From Chitinophaga rhizophila (GTDB lineage Bacteria > Bacteroidota > Bacteroidia > Chitinophagales > Chitinophagaceae), in NCBI RefSeq assembly GCF_019492185.1, contig NZ_JAICCF010000001.1, positions 1,984,001-2,048,000 of the forward strand: DNA of 64,000 nt, given 5' to 3'. This document shows positions 8,931-18,214 of this stretch, in pieces (position 1 is the first letter of the stretch; every line of letters begins with the position of its first letter). The position numbers and the translations under genes are program-made. The notes beneath the pieces are model-generated. The model was not told the DNA's origin, searched no databases, and saw only the letters and a program-made list of their open reading frames with translations.

Positions 8931-10448
8931 ATGGCTAAAGCTGATATGCTTAGCAGGCTGATTAATACACTAACCAAGGCTGAAAAAAGATACTTTCGCA
9001 TGTATACTGCTCTCCAACAAGGAAGTAAAGACTATGTCAATCTATTCGATCTGATGGAACATCAGTCCTTCAGAAGTACTGCTGCTCTCAAACTGGCATT
9101 TCAGGAGCAATACGCCGGGTGCAGTTATGAGGTGTGCAGCAAATACCTTTATAAGGTACTGCTGGACTGCCTCCTGCACCTTCGGATGCAGAAACACCCT
9201 ACTGCAATGCTGACCGCCAGTATACTCAAATGTGACATCCTGTTTGAACGGTCCTTACATGAAGATGCTTTAAAACAACTGCAGAAAGTACAGACTACCG
9301 CTGCCCAGAATGAAAAGCAACTATTACTCCTATGGGCCCAGCAAGAAGAGATACAACTGCTGCAACAGCTGAACTTCCAGGGTATTACTGAAGAGGAACT
9401 GGCGCATAAACAGACAGACATCCTGCAGACTATGACTGCCATGCAACAAATACGGCAACAGGCTTCGCTATATGAATCATTGCGCCATACACTGCTATAC
9501 AGAGGCAGCGCACGTACGCTCAGACAACAGGAATCTGTTGACATATTACAGGCAGGAATGCCTGATCCATTGCCTCATTCAGCTACCAGCCTGAAAGTAC
9601 ACCTGCTCTTCCAGGCGCACTATCACCTGGCTACCAACGATCATCCTGCCGCATTACAGGTGTTCCACCAGCTGAATCAGTTACTGGAGACTCACCCCTC
9701 ATTGTTTGAAGATACGCCAGCCGACCACCTGCTGATCATTGAAGGTATACTTGACAGCCTCCGGGCAGGTAAACATTATGAAGAACTCCTCTCCTTCATC
9801 GACAAGGTAAAACGCCTTAAAAGTGATGGGGTCTATTTTGAGATCATGCAGCAACGCCTGCTCTTTATTTATGAATCAGGCGCATATATTGATAGCGGCA
9901 ACTTTAAATTTGCACTGACACTGTTATACCAATATGTACCTCTTATAAAGAAGAACATCCCCCTGATGGACATCAGCAAGCAGGCAGAGTTCTATCTATA
10001 TATGGCGCTCATCTACCTCGGCAATGAAGATATCAACAATGCACATAACAGCCTGGAGCAGGTATTGCAAAGTAACCTTTACAGTACCCTCCCGGTATAC
10101 CGTACCTGCCGGCTGGTACATTTGCTGATCCAGTACGAACTGGGTAACTATGAATATATCCGCTATGAGACAAGGGCCTTCCGGCGGCACCTGCAACCGG
10201 ATACCAGGCGTTCTTACCTGTTGGAAAGAACAGTGATCAAATTCCTGGGAAGTGGTGAAATACCTGCCGTAACAGCTTATAGAACGGCGCTGTGGAAAAA
10301 GATCAATGCCAGCTTTGACAAGATAAGAGCCGACAAATACGAACGACAACAGTTAAAGCTGTTTGACTTCAGCGCCTGGATAGAAGCGAAACTAAAGAGG
10401 AAATCTCTCGGGGCAGTGCTGCAGGAAAAGCAAGGTACCAGAAACTAG
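8931..10448 (+). CDS. conserved alpha-helical protein of unknown function (TPR-like)
   Basis: The 505-residue product has no signal peptide or membrane segment and should be cytoplasmic. The start is ATGGCTAAAGCTGATATG, and the N-terminus LINTLTKAEKRYFRMYTALQ resembles a family of unnamed Bacteroidota proteins that begin with a similar EKRYFR segment. The whole chain predicts as paired helices with many Gln, Leu and His residues, consistent with a TPR-like or other alpha-solenoid scaffold, which would suit protein-protein contact rather than catalysis. No enzyme motif is visible. It is convergent with the MFS gene: the two stop codons overlap in the palindrome CTAG. Its neighbours give no functional hint. 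Confidence 0.72.
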   Translation: MAKADMLSRLINTLTKAEKRYFRMYTALQQGSKDYVNLFDLMEHQSFRSTAALKLAFQEQYAGCSYEVCSKYLYKVLLDCLLHLRMQKHPTAMLTASILKCDILFERSLHEDALKQLQKVQTTAAQNEKQLLLLWAQQEEIQLLQQLNFQGITEEELAHKQTDILQTMTAMQQIRQQASLYESLRHTLLYRGSARTLRQQESVDILQAGMPDPLPHSATSLKVHLLFQAHYHLATNDHPAALQVFHQLNQLLETHPSLFEDTPADHLLIIEGILDSLRAGKHYEELLSFIDKVKRLKSDGVYFEIMQQRLLFIYESGAYIDSGNFKFALTLLYQYVPLIKKNIPLMDISKQAEFYLYMALIYLGNEDINNAHNSLEQVLQSNLYSTLPVYRTCRLVHLLIQYELGNYEYIRYETRAFRRHLQPDTRRSYLLERTVIKFLGSGEIPAVTAYRTALWKKINASFDKIRADKYERQQLKLFDFSAWIEAKLKRKSLGAVLQEKQGTRN

Positions 10449-12040
10449 TATGCTGCAGGTGCTGGCTGATTATTCCTCAGATTAACCACTGTACGATTCA
10501 GGTAAGGCGCAAATGCAATCAGTAATATAATCGCCGCCAGTACACAACTGATCATGTAATAGTAGTCCATAGAGAACCTGATCTGCGACTGTATATCTGC
10601 TGTGCGATACAATAAACCGTTAGCAATTTTTGATGCCTGGTCCGCTGGGATCCCTTTTGCTGCAACAGCTGTTTTATAGTGTACCAGCTTAGCCGTCGCC
10701 AAAGGATCCAGCGATGTGACCAGGTCCAGGAAACGGTTGTAGTGAACTTTCCTGGAGAACAGTTGAAAGTAATTGATTAACGCAATACTGATACAGAACC
10801 CCGCGAAACGGAACAATACGCCAGTTGCGGATGCGGTACCACCCAGGTGCGGAGGTACCGAGGAAATGGCATAGATAATCATCGGTGCCATCAGGAGGCC
10901 TACGCCTATGCCCTGCAAAATTAATGGTACAATAAAAGTAGGTGTATCGGCCTGTGTTGCAAAAAGTACATGCATCCACAGATGAAATATGAGTAAAAGA
11001 GAGAATCCTGCTATCCAGATCCACCGCATGGAACGCTTCAACAATATCCATCGGGAGGAGTAAAGTACGCCCACAATAATGCCGGCAATATTCATCAGTA
11101 GTATATAGGACAAATGCCTGGGATCCATACCCAGTACTGTTGTGAAGTAGTTAGTAGTAATATTAAAAGCCCCCCTGCACACGTACAGTACAACAATCAG
11201 ACTTACTCCTATCACATAGTTACGGTAACGGAATACCTCCAGGCTCAGGTAAGGCCTTTTCAATGAACGCTGCCTCAGCACATGTATGATCAGCAGTAGT
11301 ACTACGGCAATACTGGCGGCCTGAATACGCGGATCATTCAACCAATCGTACTGTTGTCCGTACAATAATATGTATCCCATCAGACAAAGCATAGTGGTAT
11401 ACACTACATAGCTGGCCCAGTCAAGCTGGTACAACGGAAACTTCTTTGTTAGCCGTATCCTGTTCATGATAATAACCAATAGTACAGCTCCGGGCACATA
11501 AATGAAGATCATCCACTTGTACAACACATTGAAGTCAAAAGCATCGATAATCGGCGCAGTAACGAGTGTAGTAAATGCGGTAATACACAATAGCACCCCA
11601 TAGAAAAGGGAATAACCAATCTCCCGTGAGCGGTTCGTCTTCAGTCTGCTGAACACAAGTGTAATACACACGCTGGTAGTCACACAATTTGCCATCCCCT
11701 GTATGAAGCGTAATGGAAGTAATACATACAGATCCCGGGTAACATAGCAGAAATAAGACGTTACGATCTGCAGGATCACACCAATAACAAGGTACTCCTT
11801 GCTGGCGATGAAGTCAAAGAATCTCCGCTCAAGCGCAAAGAACCCGGCCAGCGATGCATAGAATAATACCATGGAGTACTGCACATCTGCTGGTTCTATA
11901 CCGTAGTAGCCGGCCGCATTAGGCCCGCTGGCGGTAGAGATACCAAACATCAGCATGGATGGAAGCAGGTTCAGAAAGATCACCGCACGGATAAGCCATT
12001 CGGAAGCCCATGGTTTGAATATGGTATGTCTGTTAGCCAT
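10445..12040 (-). CDS. MFS drug-efflux transporter, DHA2/EmrB-like
   Basis: The 531-residue protein is hydrophobic throughout; its length and helix pattern suit a 14-TM DHA2 transporter. After the first helices comes the loop LVFSRLKTNRSREIGYSLFY, in the place of the MFS motif-A region. It overlaps the preceding EmrA-like gene by 8 bp, and a TolC gene comes before that, so it is the inner-membrane pump of a tripartite proton-driven efflux system. Likely cargo is a hydrophobic toxic compound, but the sequence does not say which. The divergent AraC-type gene is the likely regulator. Confidence 0.9.
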   Translation of the reverse strand: MANRHTIFKPWASEWLIRAVIFLNLLPSMLMFGISTASGPNAAGYYGIEPADVQYSMVLFYASLAGFFALERRFFDFIASKEYLVIGVILQIVTSYFCYVTRDLYVLLPLRFIQGMANCVTTSVCITLVFSRLKTNRSREIGYSLFYGVLLCITAFTTLVTAPIIDAFDFNVLYKWMIFIYVPGAVLLVIIMNRIRLTKKFPLYQLDWASYVVYTTMLCLMGYILLYGQQYDWLNDPRIQAASIAVVLLLIIHVLRQRSLKRPYLSLEVFRYRNYVIGVSLIVVLYVCRGAFNITTNYFTTVLGMDPRHLSYILLMNIAGIIVGVLYSSRWILLKRSMRWIWIAGFSLLLIFHLWMHVLFATQADTPTFIVPLILQGIGVGLLMAPMIIYAISSVPPHLGGTASATGVLFRFAGFCISIALINYFQLFSRKVHYNRFLDLVTSLDPLATAKLVHYKTAVAAKGIPADQASKIANGLLYRTADIQSQIRFSMDYYYMISCVLAAIILLIAFAPYLNRTVVNLRNNQPAPAAY

Positions 12041-13100
12041 TTTTCTTACTGATTGCTACTGTAGCATTCATGCCTGCACGTAACGATACTGTTTCAGCAC
12101 TGCTGCTGGTAAGTTTGATACGTACAGGTATACGTTGTACAATCTTCACAAAGTTACCCGATGAATTATCCGGAGGTAATAATGAAAACCTTGCGCCTGT
12201 AGCGGGTGACAGGGACTCTATTGTTCCATTGAAGGTCTTGCCGGGAAAAGCGTCTATTTCAATATCTGCAGGCTGCCCTATATGCATATGGCTTACCTGC
12301 GTTTCTTTGAAGTTGGCGATGATCCATTTACCGGTAGCCTGATTCACGATGAATGCCAGAGTCTGTCCGGCTTGTATCAGTTGTCCTTCCTGTATGGTAC
12401 GACGTCCCATTTTACCGTCATAAGGAGCACGGATAACTGTATAGGATACATCCAGTTTATTACGTCCCAGCAATGCCTGCCGGCGTTCTATTTCTGCTAG
12501 TAGTACTGCTTTCTGTGACCGGATGTCATTGACTTTTGATACTGCTGCTTCATAACTGTTCTGAACTGTTTCATAATCTGCCTTTGCCACATCCAGCGCA
12601 GTCTGTACATTCTCCAGTTGCTGTTTCGTAGCAGATTCTGCGTCGTAGAGTCTTTTGTAACGATCGTATTCCTGCTGCTGCTTCCAGAGCTTTGCTTTTG
12701 CTGCCGCTATCTGAGCCGCTGTAGCCGCTGCACTTTTTGCTGTAGTAGACACACTGCTTTGCAATACCTCCACCTGTGCCTGTGCATTCAGCAGCGCCGC
12801 ATTCGCTTCCTGCTGCTGAAGCTGATATTCGCTATCATCAATGATCAGCAGGGTGTCGCCTTTCTTTACATCCTGGTTTTCTTCGTAATTGATCCTGCTG
12901 ATGTAACCCGTTACTCTGGCAGTAATCGGGTTAATATATTCTTCTACCTGCGCATCATTGGTCTCTTCGTACCTGCGCAGCTCAAGTAATGTCATTATTC
13001 CCCATATACCCAGCACCATCAGTATAATACCTGCCGCCCATCCTGTGATGGAGGTAATTAACCTGTCTGTCCGGCTATGACTGTTCTTCCTGGCTGTCAT
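12033..13100 (-). CDS. HlyD/EmrA-family periplasmic adaptor
   Basis: The 355-residue protein has one N-terminal membrane segment (residues about 17-40), a first lipoyl half (ITARVTGYISRINYEENQ, VKKGDTLLIIDD), a long coiled-coil hairpin rich in Ala and Gln (about 85-210), the second lipoyl half (VIRAPYDGKMGRRTIQEGQ) and a beta-barrel domain. This is the standard order for EmrA-type adaptors, which bridge an MFS pump to TolC. It starts 3 bp after the TolC stop and overlaps the MFS start, so all three are translated from one message. Confidence 0.93.
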   Translation of the reverse strand: MTARKNSHSRTDRLITSITGWAAGIILMVLGIWGIMTLLELRRYEETNDAQVEEYINPITARVTGYISRINYEENQDVKKGDTLLIIDDSEYQLQQQEANAALLNAQAQVEVLQSSVSTTAKSAAATAAQIAAAKAKLWKQQQEYDRYKRLYDAESATKQQLENVQTALDVAKADYETVQNSYEAAVSKVNDIRSQKAVLLAEIERRQALLGRNKLDVSYTVIRAPYDGKMGRRTIQEGQLIQAGQTLAFIVNQATGKWIIANFKETQVSHMHIGQPADIEIDAFPGKTFNGTIESLSPATGARFSLLPPDNSSGNFVKIVQRIPVRIKLTSSSAETVSLRAGMNATVAISKKNG

Positions 13101-13103
13101 ACT

Positions 13104-14441
13104 TTATAAATTGCCTATAGCTTTTTGTAACTGATAATATCTGACACGTGCAGCAATGCTGGCTGATACCAGATCAAACCTGGTCTGTAACATCTGCGTA
13201 TCTGCATCCAGCAGGTCGGTAACGAGAGACAGCTGATTGAAGTACGTGTTATTCACTATCCGCAGGTTCTCTGTTGCCTGTTTAATATTGGTCTCTGCTA
13301 CATCTATTCGTGTCAGCGCCTCCTTATAACGGAGGTATGCCTCATTTACCTGTTGCCTTACCATGTCTCCTGTTTCCTGGTGTTCTACTTCCTGCCTTTC
13401 CAGTTGCAGCTCGGCAGCTTTCTCTTTATGCCTGTTGTGGTAGAACGATGAGATGGGAAAAGAGGCTTTTACACCATACATACCCAGGCCGTAAGCAGCC
13501 CCTTCATATGGATAAAACTGTATCTGCGGATAAGAAAAAGCATATTCTGCAAACAGTCCTACGCTGGGCGATACGTTTGCTTTTACCTGTTGCAGCGACA
13601 GTTCTCTTAACGCGGTCTCACCTGCTGAGATCTTGTACTCATGCGCATGTTCTGCTGCCATATCCAGATATGCCTCGTATGACGCCGGTTGCTCCAATGC
13701 TGCTGTAAACGAACTATCAGGCTCAATCAGCTGATGTTCATCCACACCAATCATCAATGCCAGCTTCTGACTGGCAATAGCGATATCATTTTCGATCTGT
13801 ACCATGCCCATTTTCTGACGGGACAACTTAAGCGTTGCTCTCAGTACATCACTTTTTAGTACCACGCCATTCTTCTGTAACTCCCGGATATGGGCAAGTT
13901 GCCTTTCCTGTTCTTCTATATCTCTTGCTATTAGTTCTTTAAACCGGCAACTACGCGCCAGATCCAGGTAACAGACTGCCGCATTGAATTTGACTTCTGA
14001 TACGGTCAGGTTCTTTTGTTCTTCCGCTATTGCATGTTCCGTAATGCCTTTCTTAATCTCAAGATTCGTCTTATTGCCATTGTAAATATTAAAGTACGCT
14101 TCTCCACCTACCTTGTAAAAGTTGTGCAGCACCGGAAATTGCTCAGGCGTGTTAAAATATCCGTCCTTGTATACGGGCATATTGGTAACACGGGCATAAG
14201 TGCCGGCAGCATCTATCTCTGGCAGGCGTTCCGCCTTCGCATCTTTAATTGCTTCTTCCGTAGTTTGTACGCGCAGGCGGGACATGGCTATCCTTTTGTT
14301 GTTAAGGGCTGCTTTCTCCCAGATCTGCGTGATGGTGAGATGTAACGGTGCTGTAGTATCATATGGTTGATGTGCCGTTACACACATTGTTAGAATTATA
14401 AAAGGCAGTATCAGCACCACCTTCCTTATATCGGTACACAT
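13104..14441 (-). CDS. TolC-family outer membrane efflux channel
   Basis: The 445-residue product has an N-terminal signal sequence and the two-fold repeat of long helices and strands of TolC proteins: the first repeat includes AIKDAKAERLPEIDAAGTYA and the second VKANVSPSVGLFAEYAFSYP. It is the first gene of the efflux operon, followed by the EmrA-like adaptor and the MFS pump. Its start is only 27 bp from the first in-frame ATG of the divergent AraC gene, so the control region must be compact or that ATG is not used. Confidence 0.93.
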   Translation of the reverse strand: MCTDIRKVVLILPFIILTMCVTAHQPYDTTAPLHLTITQIWEKAALNNKRIAMSRLRVQTTEEAIKDAKAERLPEIDAAGTYARVTNMPVYKDGYFNTPEQFPVLHNFYKVGGEAYFNIYNGNKTNLEIKKGITEHAIAEEQKNLTVSEVKFNAAVCYLDLARSCRFKELIARDIEEQERQLAHIRELQKNGVVLKSDVLRATLKLSRQKMGMVQIENDIAIASQKLALMIGVDEHQLIEPDSSFTAALEQPASYEAYLDMAAEHAHEYKISAGETALRELSLQQVKANVSPSVGLFAEYAFSYPQIQFYPYEGAAYGLGMYGVKASFPISSFYHNRHKEKAAELQLERQEVEHQETGDMVRQQVNEAYLRYKEALTRIDVAETNIKQATENLRIVNNTYFNQLSLVTDLLDADTQMLQTRFDLVSASIAARVRYYQLQKAIGNL

Positions 14442-14534
14442 AATCTTTATTCTGCTGGCAAAGGTACTATGGGCAGATATGAACGCTTTTATCTAAATTG
14501 CCAATTATTTGTCCAATCAAGCCATTTTATTTAT

Positions 14535-15341
14535 ATGCAGGTACTGGCAGATTATTTAAATGAGATAGATGTACATCCTACGTCTGTATACGTCATGCAT
14601 GAAAAGGTGGAACGCAGGTTCTCCATGCATGCCCATGAAAAAGGCCAGTTAACATATGTGGAGAACGGCATTGCTTTCTGCAATATGCCTGACAAGTCTT
14701 ACGTCATACCTGCCCGTCACTATATATGGATTCCGAAGCAACAGGCGCATTACATGCAGATCCGGCACTCCAAGTCCACAACAACCAGGAACCTCTATTT
14801 TTACAGCCAGGAAGATCATCTTACACCGTTTTATACACGGCTGGGAATATACCCGGTGACTGAACTGTTACTGGAAATGATTAACTACTCTGCCAGGTGG
14901 GAAAGGCATGTATTACCAGGAGATCCCGGCTTCCGGTTTCTAAGTTCAATCAAAGACATCCTGCCTGATATCAGTACAACAGCATTGCCGGTTTCCCTGC
15001 CTACTACTCAGCATGAACGTCTGAAGCCTGTGTTACAATATATTGCAGCGCATTTTGATCAACAGCTGACCCTGGAAAGTGTTAGTCACCAGTTTGATAT
15101 CAGCGCACGCACCCTCTCCCGACTATTCACCAATATACTGGAAATGTCATTTGTACAATATCTGCAAACCTTACGGGTTGTGAAGGGTATTGAGATGATC
15201 TTACAAACAAATCAAACGCTGAGTGAGATTGCGTATCAGACCGGCTATAGCAGTATTGCCGCTTTCAGTAAAGTGTTTTATCAGCTCACCAACAAACGCC
15301 CTTCCAGCTTCCAGCATGATGTACATCTGAAAACCAGCTAA
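14535..15341 (+). CDS. AraC-family transcriptional regulator, probable regulator of the efflux operon
   Basis: The product of 268 residues has a cupin-like sensor half with a His-containing segment (RFSMHAHEKGQLTYVENG, then PARHYIWIPKQQAHYM) and a C-terminal pair of helix-turn-helix motifs (LTLESVSHQFDISARTLSRL and LSEIAYQTGYSSIAAFSKVF). An upstream ATG at 14469 stays in frame, but it would leave 27 bp to the divergent TolC start; the start used here leaves 93 bp for two promoters. Divergent pairing with a tripartite pump suggests drug-responsive control. The effector is unknown. Confidence 0.9.
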   Translation: MQVLADYLNEIDVHPTSVYVMHEKVERRFSMHAHEKGQLTYVENGIAFCNMPDKSYVIPARHYIWIPKQQAHYMQIRHSKSTTTRNLYFYSQEDHLTPFYTRLGIYPVTELLLEMINYSARWERHVLPGDPGFRFLSSIKDILPDISTTALPVSLPTTQHERLKPVLQYIAAHFDQQLTLESVSHQFDISARTLSRLFTNILEMSFVQYLQTLRVVKGIEMILQTNQTLSEIAYQTGYSSIAAFSKVFYQLTNKRPSSFQHDVHLKTS

Positions 15342-15612
15342 ACACTTCTTCTTCAATAGTATATTAACACCGTAACACGCCAGCTAAAAGTTTATTGGTT
15401 AATCCAATTGAATAAATCTATTACCACTAACCACTTTTAACATTTCCAATACTATTAAATTTCTACCTTGCGCCACAGTATTTCGGTCACGAGCACGAGT
15501 CAGAGCACCTCAGGATTGGACGTAGCATTTATAAAACATACAATTCAATAAACCAACCCCAGCTAGTCGCCAAATAGAAAAGACTACAGCTGATCAATGA
15601 ATTTTTTATCAC

Positions 15613-17181
15613 ATGAATATTTGTAAGAGAGCGGCAGTTGTTGCCACCTTATTATTGTCCGCGTATGGTGCTAATGCACAGAAACACAACTGGCAGAGCA
15701 TGGACCTTGAGAAAGATTCCGTATTCGGTATCAGTGTTGAGAAAGCTTATACTGAGCTCCTGAAGGGCAAAAAATCCAAAACAGTTATTGTTGCAGTAAT
15801 CGACAGCGGTGTTGATACATTACATGAAGATCTGAAAAGCGTTCTCTGGATCAACGCTAAAGAGAAAAGAGCGAATGGTAAGGACGACGATAAAAACCAT
15901 TATGCTGACGATATTTATGGATGGAACTTCATCGGTTCCCCCAAAGGAAATGTCGATTATGACAACCTTGAGCTGACCCGAATGGTCCGTAAGCAACAGA
16001 AACAATTTGGCAGTCTGAACAGTGTTGCAACTGATACTGCTGGTTTGTACCAGTACCAGACGCTGAAGTCCAAATATGATCTGAAACTCTCAGAAGCTCA
16101 GCAGACACTGGCAGGTATCACCCGCTTTGTAGGTATGGTAGATACAATGTTGAATAAGATGGGCAATACTAATCCAACGGCGGCAGACTTACAGGCCTAT
16201 ACGCCACAGAATCCTGCTGAGGCACAGATCAAACAAATGATCTCACAGCAGCTGGAACGTTATCCTGATTTCAATGCTTTCAGAACAGCAGAACTGGATG
16301 CTGCACTGAACCATTTCAAAGAGCAGGTAGAATACCAGCTGAACCTGGATTATGATCCGCGCGCTATTGTTGGTGACGACTATAATAATCCAACTGAAAG
16401 ATATTACGGTTCTGGCGATGCCACTGGTCCGGATGCTGACCACGGCACACACGTGGCAGGTATTATAGGTGCTGGCAGAAATAACAGCCTGGGTATTGAC
16501 GGTATTGCTGATAACGTACGTATCATGTCAGTAAGAGCAGTACCAAATGGCGACGAGAGAGATAAAGATGTGGCAAATGCTATCCGTTATGCAGTTGATA
16601 ACGGTGCTAAAGTGATCAACATGAGTTTTGGTAAAGCTTACTCTCCTGAGAAAAACGTGGTAGATGATGCAGTGAAGTATGCAATATCCAAAGACGTACT
16701 GCTGGTACATGCCGCAGGTAATGATGCTGAGAATATTGATGTAACGCCTAACTATCCAAGCCGTGTATACCAGAATGGCGATACCGCTACTGCATGGATT
16801 GAAGTAGGTGCCTCAGGTCCGGAAAATAATGAAACGCTGGCTGCTCCATTCTCTAATTATGGTAAGCTGAGTGTAGACGTATTTGCTCCTGGAGTAGCTA
16901 TCTATTCCTCTACACCGGGCTCTAAATACGCATTGCATGATGGTACCAGTATGGCGGCTCCTGTAGTTGCCGGTCTGGCTGCGCTGATCCGCTCTTATTA
17001 TCCGAAACTGAGCGCTGTTCAGGTAAAGGATATTATTCTGAAGTCAGTAGTACCGGTAGATCATCCGGTGACCATCGTCGTAGACGAACAGCCTAAATCA
17101 GTACAGATGACTGATCTGTGCCGTACAGGTGGTGTAGTAAATGCTTATAAGGCATTGGAACTGGCTGCCAAAACCAAATAA
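15613..17181 (+). CDS. secreted S8 family serine peptidase (subtilase)
   Basis: The 522-residue protein has a signal peptide ending near AYGANAQ. The catalytic triad is complete: D64 in VIDSGVD, H277 in DHGTHVAG and S446 in DGTSMAAPVVAGL. About 210 residues separate Asp from His, far more than in subtilisin; the insert is Gln-rich and partly helical. The oxyanion Asn is probably in LVHAAGND. No C-terminal sorting domain of the type IX secretion system is seen, so it probably stays periplasmic or is released by another route. It is a single gene followed by a terminator hairpin. Codon use is rich in GGT, GCT and CGT, suggesting good expression. Confidence 0.95.
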   Translation: MNICKRAAVVATLLLSAYGANAQKHNWQSMDLEKDSVFGISVEKAYTELLKGKKSKTVIVAVIDSGVDTLHEDLKSVLWINAKEKRANGKDDDKNHYADDIYGWNFIGSPKGNVDYDNLELTRMVRKQQKQFGSLNSVATDTAGLYQYQTLKSKYDLKLSEAQQTLAGITRFVGMVDTMLNKMGNTNPTAADLQAYTPQNPAEAQIKQMISQQLERYPDFNAFRTAELDAALNHFKEQVEYQLNLDYDPRAIVGDDYNNPTERYYGSGDATGPDADHGTHVAGIIGAGRNNSLGIDGIADNVRIMSVRAVPNGDERDKDVANAIRYAVDNGAKVINMSFGKAYSPEKNVVDDAVKYAISKDVLLVHAAGNDAENIDVTPNYPSRVYQNGDTATAWIEVGASGPENNETLAAPFSNYGKLSVDVFAPGVAIYSSTPGSKYALHDGTSMAAPVVAGLAALIRSYYPKLSAVQVKDIILKSVVPVDHPVTIVVDEQPKSVQMTDLCRTGGVVNAYKALELAAKTK

Positions 17182-17209
17182 GACAATCAAATCTCCAATT
17201 TCCAATAAC

Positions 17210-17235
17210 GGGCTGGCCTCCAATAAGGTCAGCCC
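17210..17235 (+). terminator. Rho-independent terminator after the subtilase gene
   Basis: GGGCTGGCC and GGTCAGCCC form a 9-bp stem with an 8-base loop, followed at once by TTCTTTTT. Confidence 0.85.
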
Positions 17236-17325
17236 TTCTTTTTGCGCTATATCGTACGTTGGTTTCCCAGTGCTAAAAATATTTCACACTCATAACCAAT
17301 GACTTGTAAAATATTTCATGATTTT

Positions 17326-17356
17326 TTTGGAAAATGTGAATTATTGTATAATTTTG
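17326..17356 (+). promoter_or_regulatory. Bacteroidota-type promoter of tRNA-Gln(CTG)
   Basis: A TTTG box at 17326-17329 is followed after 19 bases by TAATTTTG at 17349-17356. This fits the Bacteroidota housekeeping promoter (TTTG, 19-21 bp, TAnnTTTG). Transcription would start near 17362, about 40 bases before the tRNA. Confidence 0.75.
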
Positions 17357-17400
17357 CCGTCCCGAACAAGCAACAAGCTAACGGGAAACAAACACTACCT

Positions 17401-17471
17401 TGCCTGATAGTATAACGGTAGTACGACAGACTCTGACTCTGTTTGTCTTGGTTCGAATCCAGGTCAGGCAA
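17401..17471 (+). tRNA. tRNA-Gln (anticodon CTG)
   Basis: The 7-bp acceptor stem TGCCTGA/TCAGGCA is perfect, with the U1-A72 pair usual for glutamine tRNAs. The anticodon stem ACAGA/TCTGT closes the loop CTCTGAC, giving anticodon CTG. The T-arm is CTTGG-TTCGAAT-CCAGG and the discriminator is A. No CCA is encoded. Confidence 0.96.
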
Positions 17472-17475
17472 CAAA

Positions 17476-17502
17476 AGAAGCCCGCTCAATGAGCGGGCTT
17501 CT
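17476..17502 (+). terminator. terminator after tRNA-Gln(CTG)
   Basis: AGAAGCCCGCTC and GAGCGGGCTTCT form a perfect 12-bp stem with an AAT loop, followed by TTCATTTT. Confidence 0.9.
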
Positions 17503-17510
17503 TTCATTTT

Positions 17511-18214
17511 ACCCGTACATAAGCCGCCCGCCGCTATCGTACCGCTACGCCTGGCAACCAGCTTACCATCCCATGCTATTATCGATCCCTGACACGACCT
17601 TATCTCCCCCGTTTAAAATCACTTTTCAACCAATGCCGCCGGCCACAATTGCCGGGTATGGAGGTATGCTCATTCAGGGCTCATGTTTTACACTAAACAG
17701 GGATTAACAGGTCACCAAAAGGGCACTTCAATATCCCGGGGATATTGAAGTGCCCTTTTGGTGACCTGTTGGTGATGGGATAATATAAAACATAAGGCCT
17801 GTTCAAGACGGTAATTAGCGGTTACGACACCCATATCTATGACCGTTCCTGCCAGGGCGCTGCCTAAGATCCTTTCCGTTTAAAAAGCCATTATTCTGAC
17901 CGTTGCCAGGCCTACTATCAATAGGGTTATTATGTTGGTCTGTGGGGACAAAGGAAATTGACCACGGTGGGTTCAAGCTGATCAGACTAATAGTAGCCCC
18001 GGCACCAACCCTGATTTGCTGATACCGGGCGCACGGCGGCAGGGAAATGCAGATGGCTGTTACCAGAAAGCTTATCTACAATAATATAACCTCTCACTTT
18101 ACAGAATTATTAATATTTAACTATTTGATTAAAAATTATTATTATTGAACCGACACTATATTGAACGGTGTCAGTTCGTGAACAATTCCAAATTCCCTTA
18201 CCTAATTATTTTTA
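17511..18214. other. intergenic region with a long palindrome, otherwise no gene recognised
   Basis: Apart from the 65-bp palindrome at 17706-17770 I see no supported gene. A 72-codon plus-strand frame across the left part has no recognisable content. The last 150 bases before the lipoprotein gene are AT-rich and probably hold its promoter. Confidence 0.5.
17706..17770. repeat. perfect 65-bp palindrome, copy 1 of a dispersed hairpin repeat
   Basis: Two 32-base arms flank a single central G. The left arm starts AACAGGTCACC and the centre reads ATATCCCGGGGATAT. The inner 51 bases (17713-17763) are identical to copy 2 at 39775-39825, while the outer flanks are unrelated. As RNA it would form a long hairpin with a minimal loop; as DNA it could extrude a cruciform. 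It is more than 200 bp from the nearest gene end and lacks a T-tract, so it is not a typical terminator. Confidence 0.9.

Noticed and set aside
17316..17507. 63-codon minus-strand frame across tRNA-Gln(CTG)
   Set aside because: It is the antisense reading of the tRNA, a common false gene; the cloverleaf on the plus strand explains the sequence.
17489..17707. 72-codon plus-strand frame after the tRNA terminator
   Set aside because: No recognisable content, begins inside the terminator arm and ends just before the palindrome.
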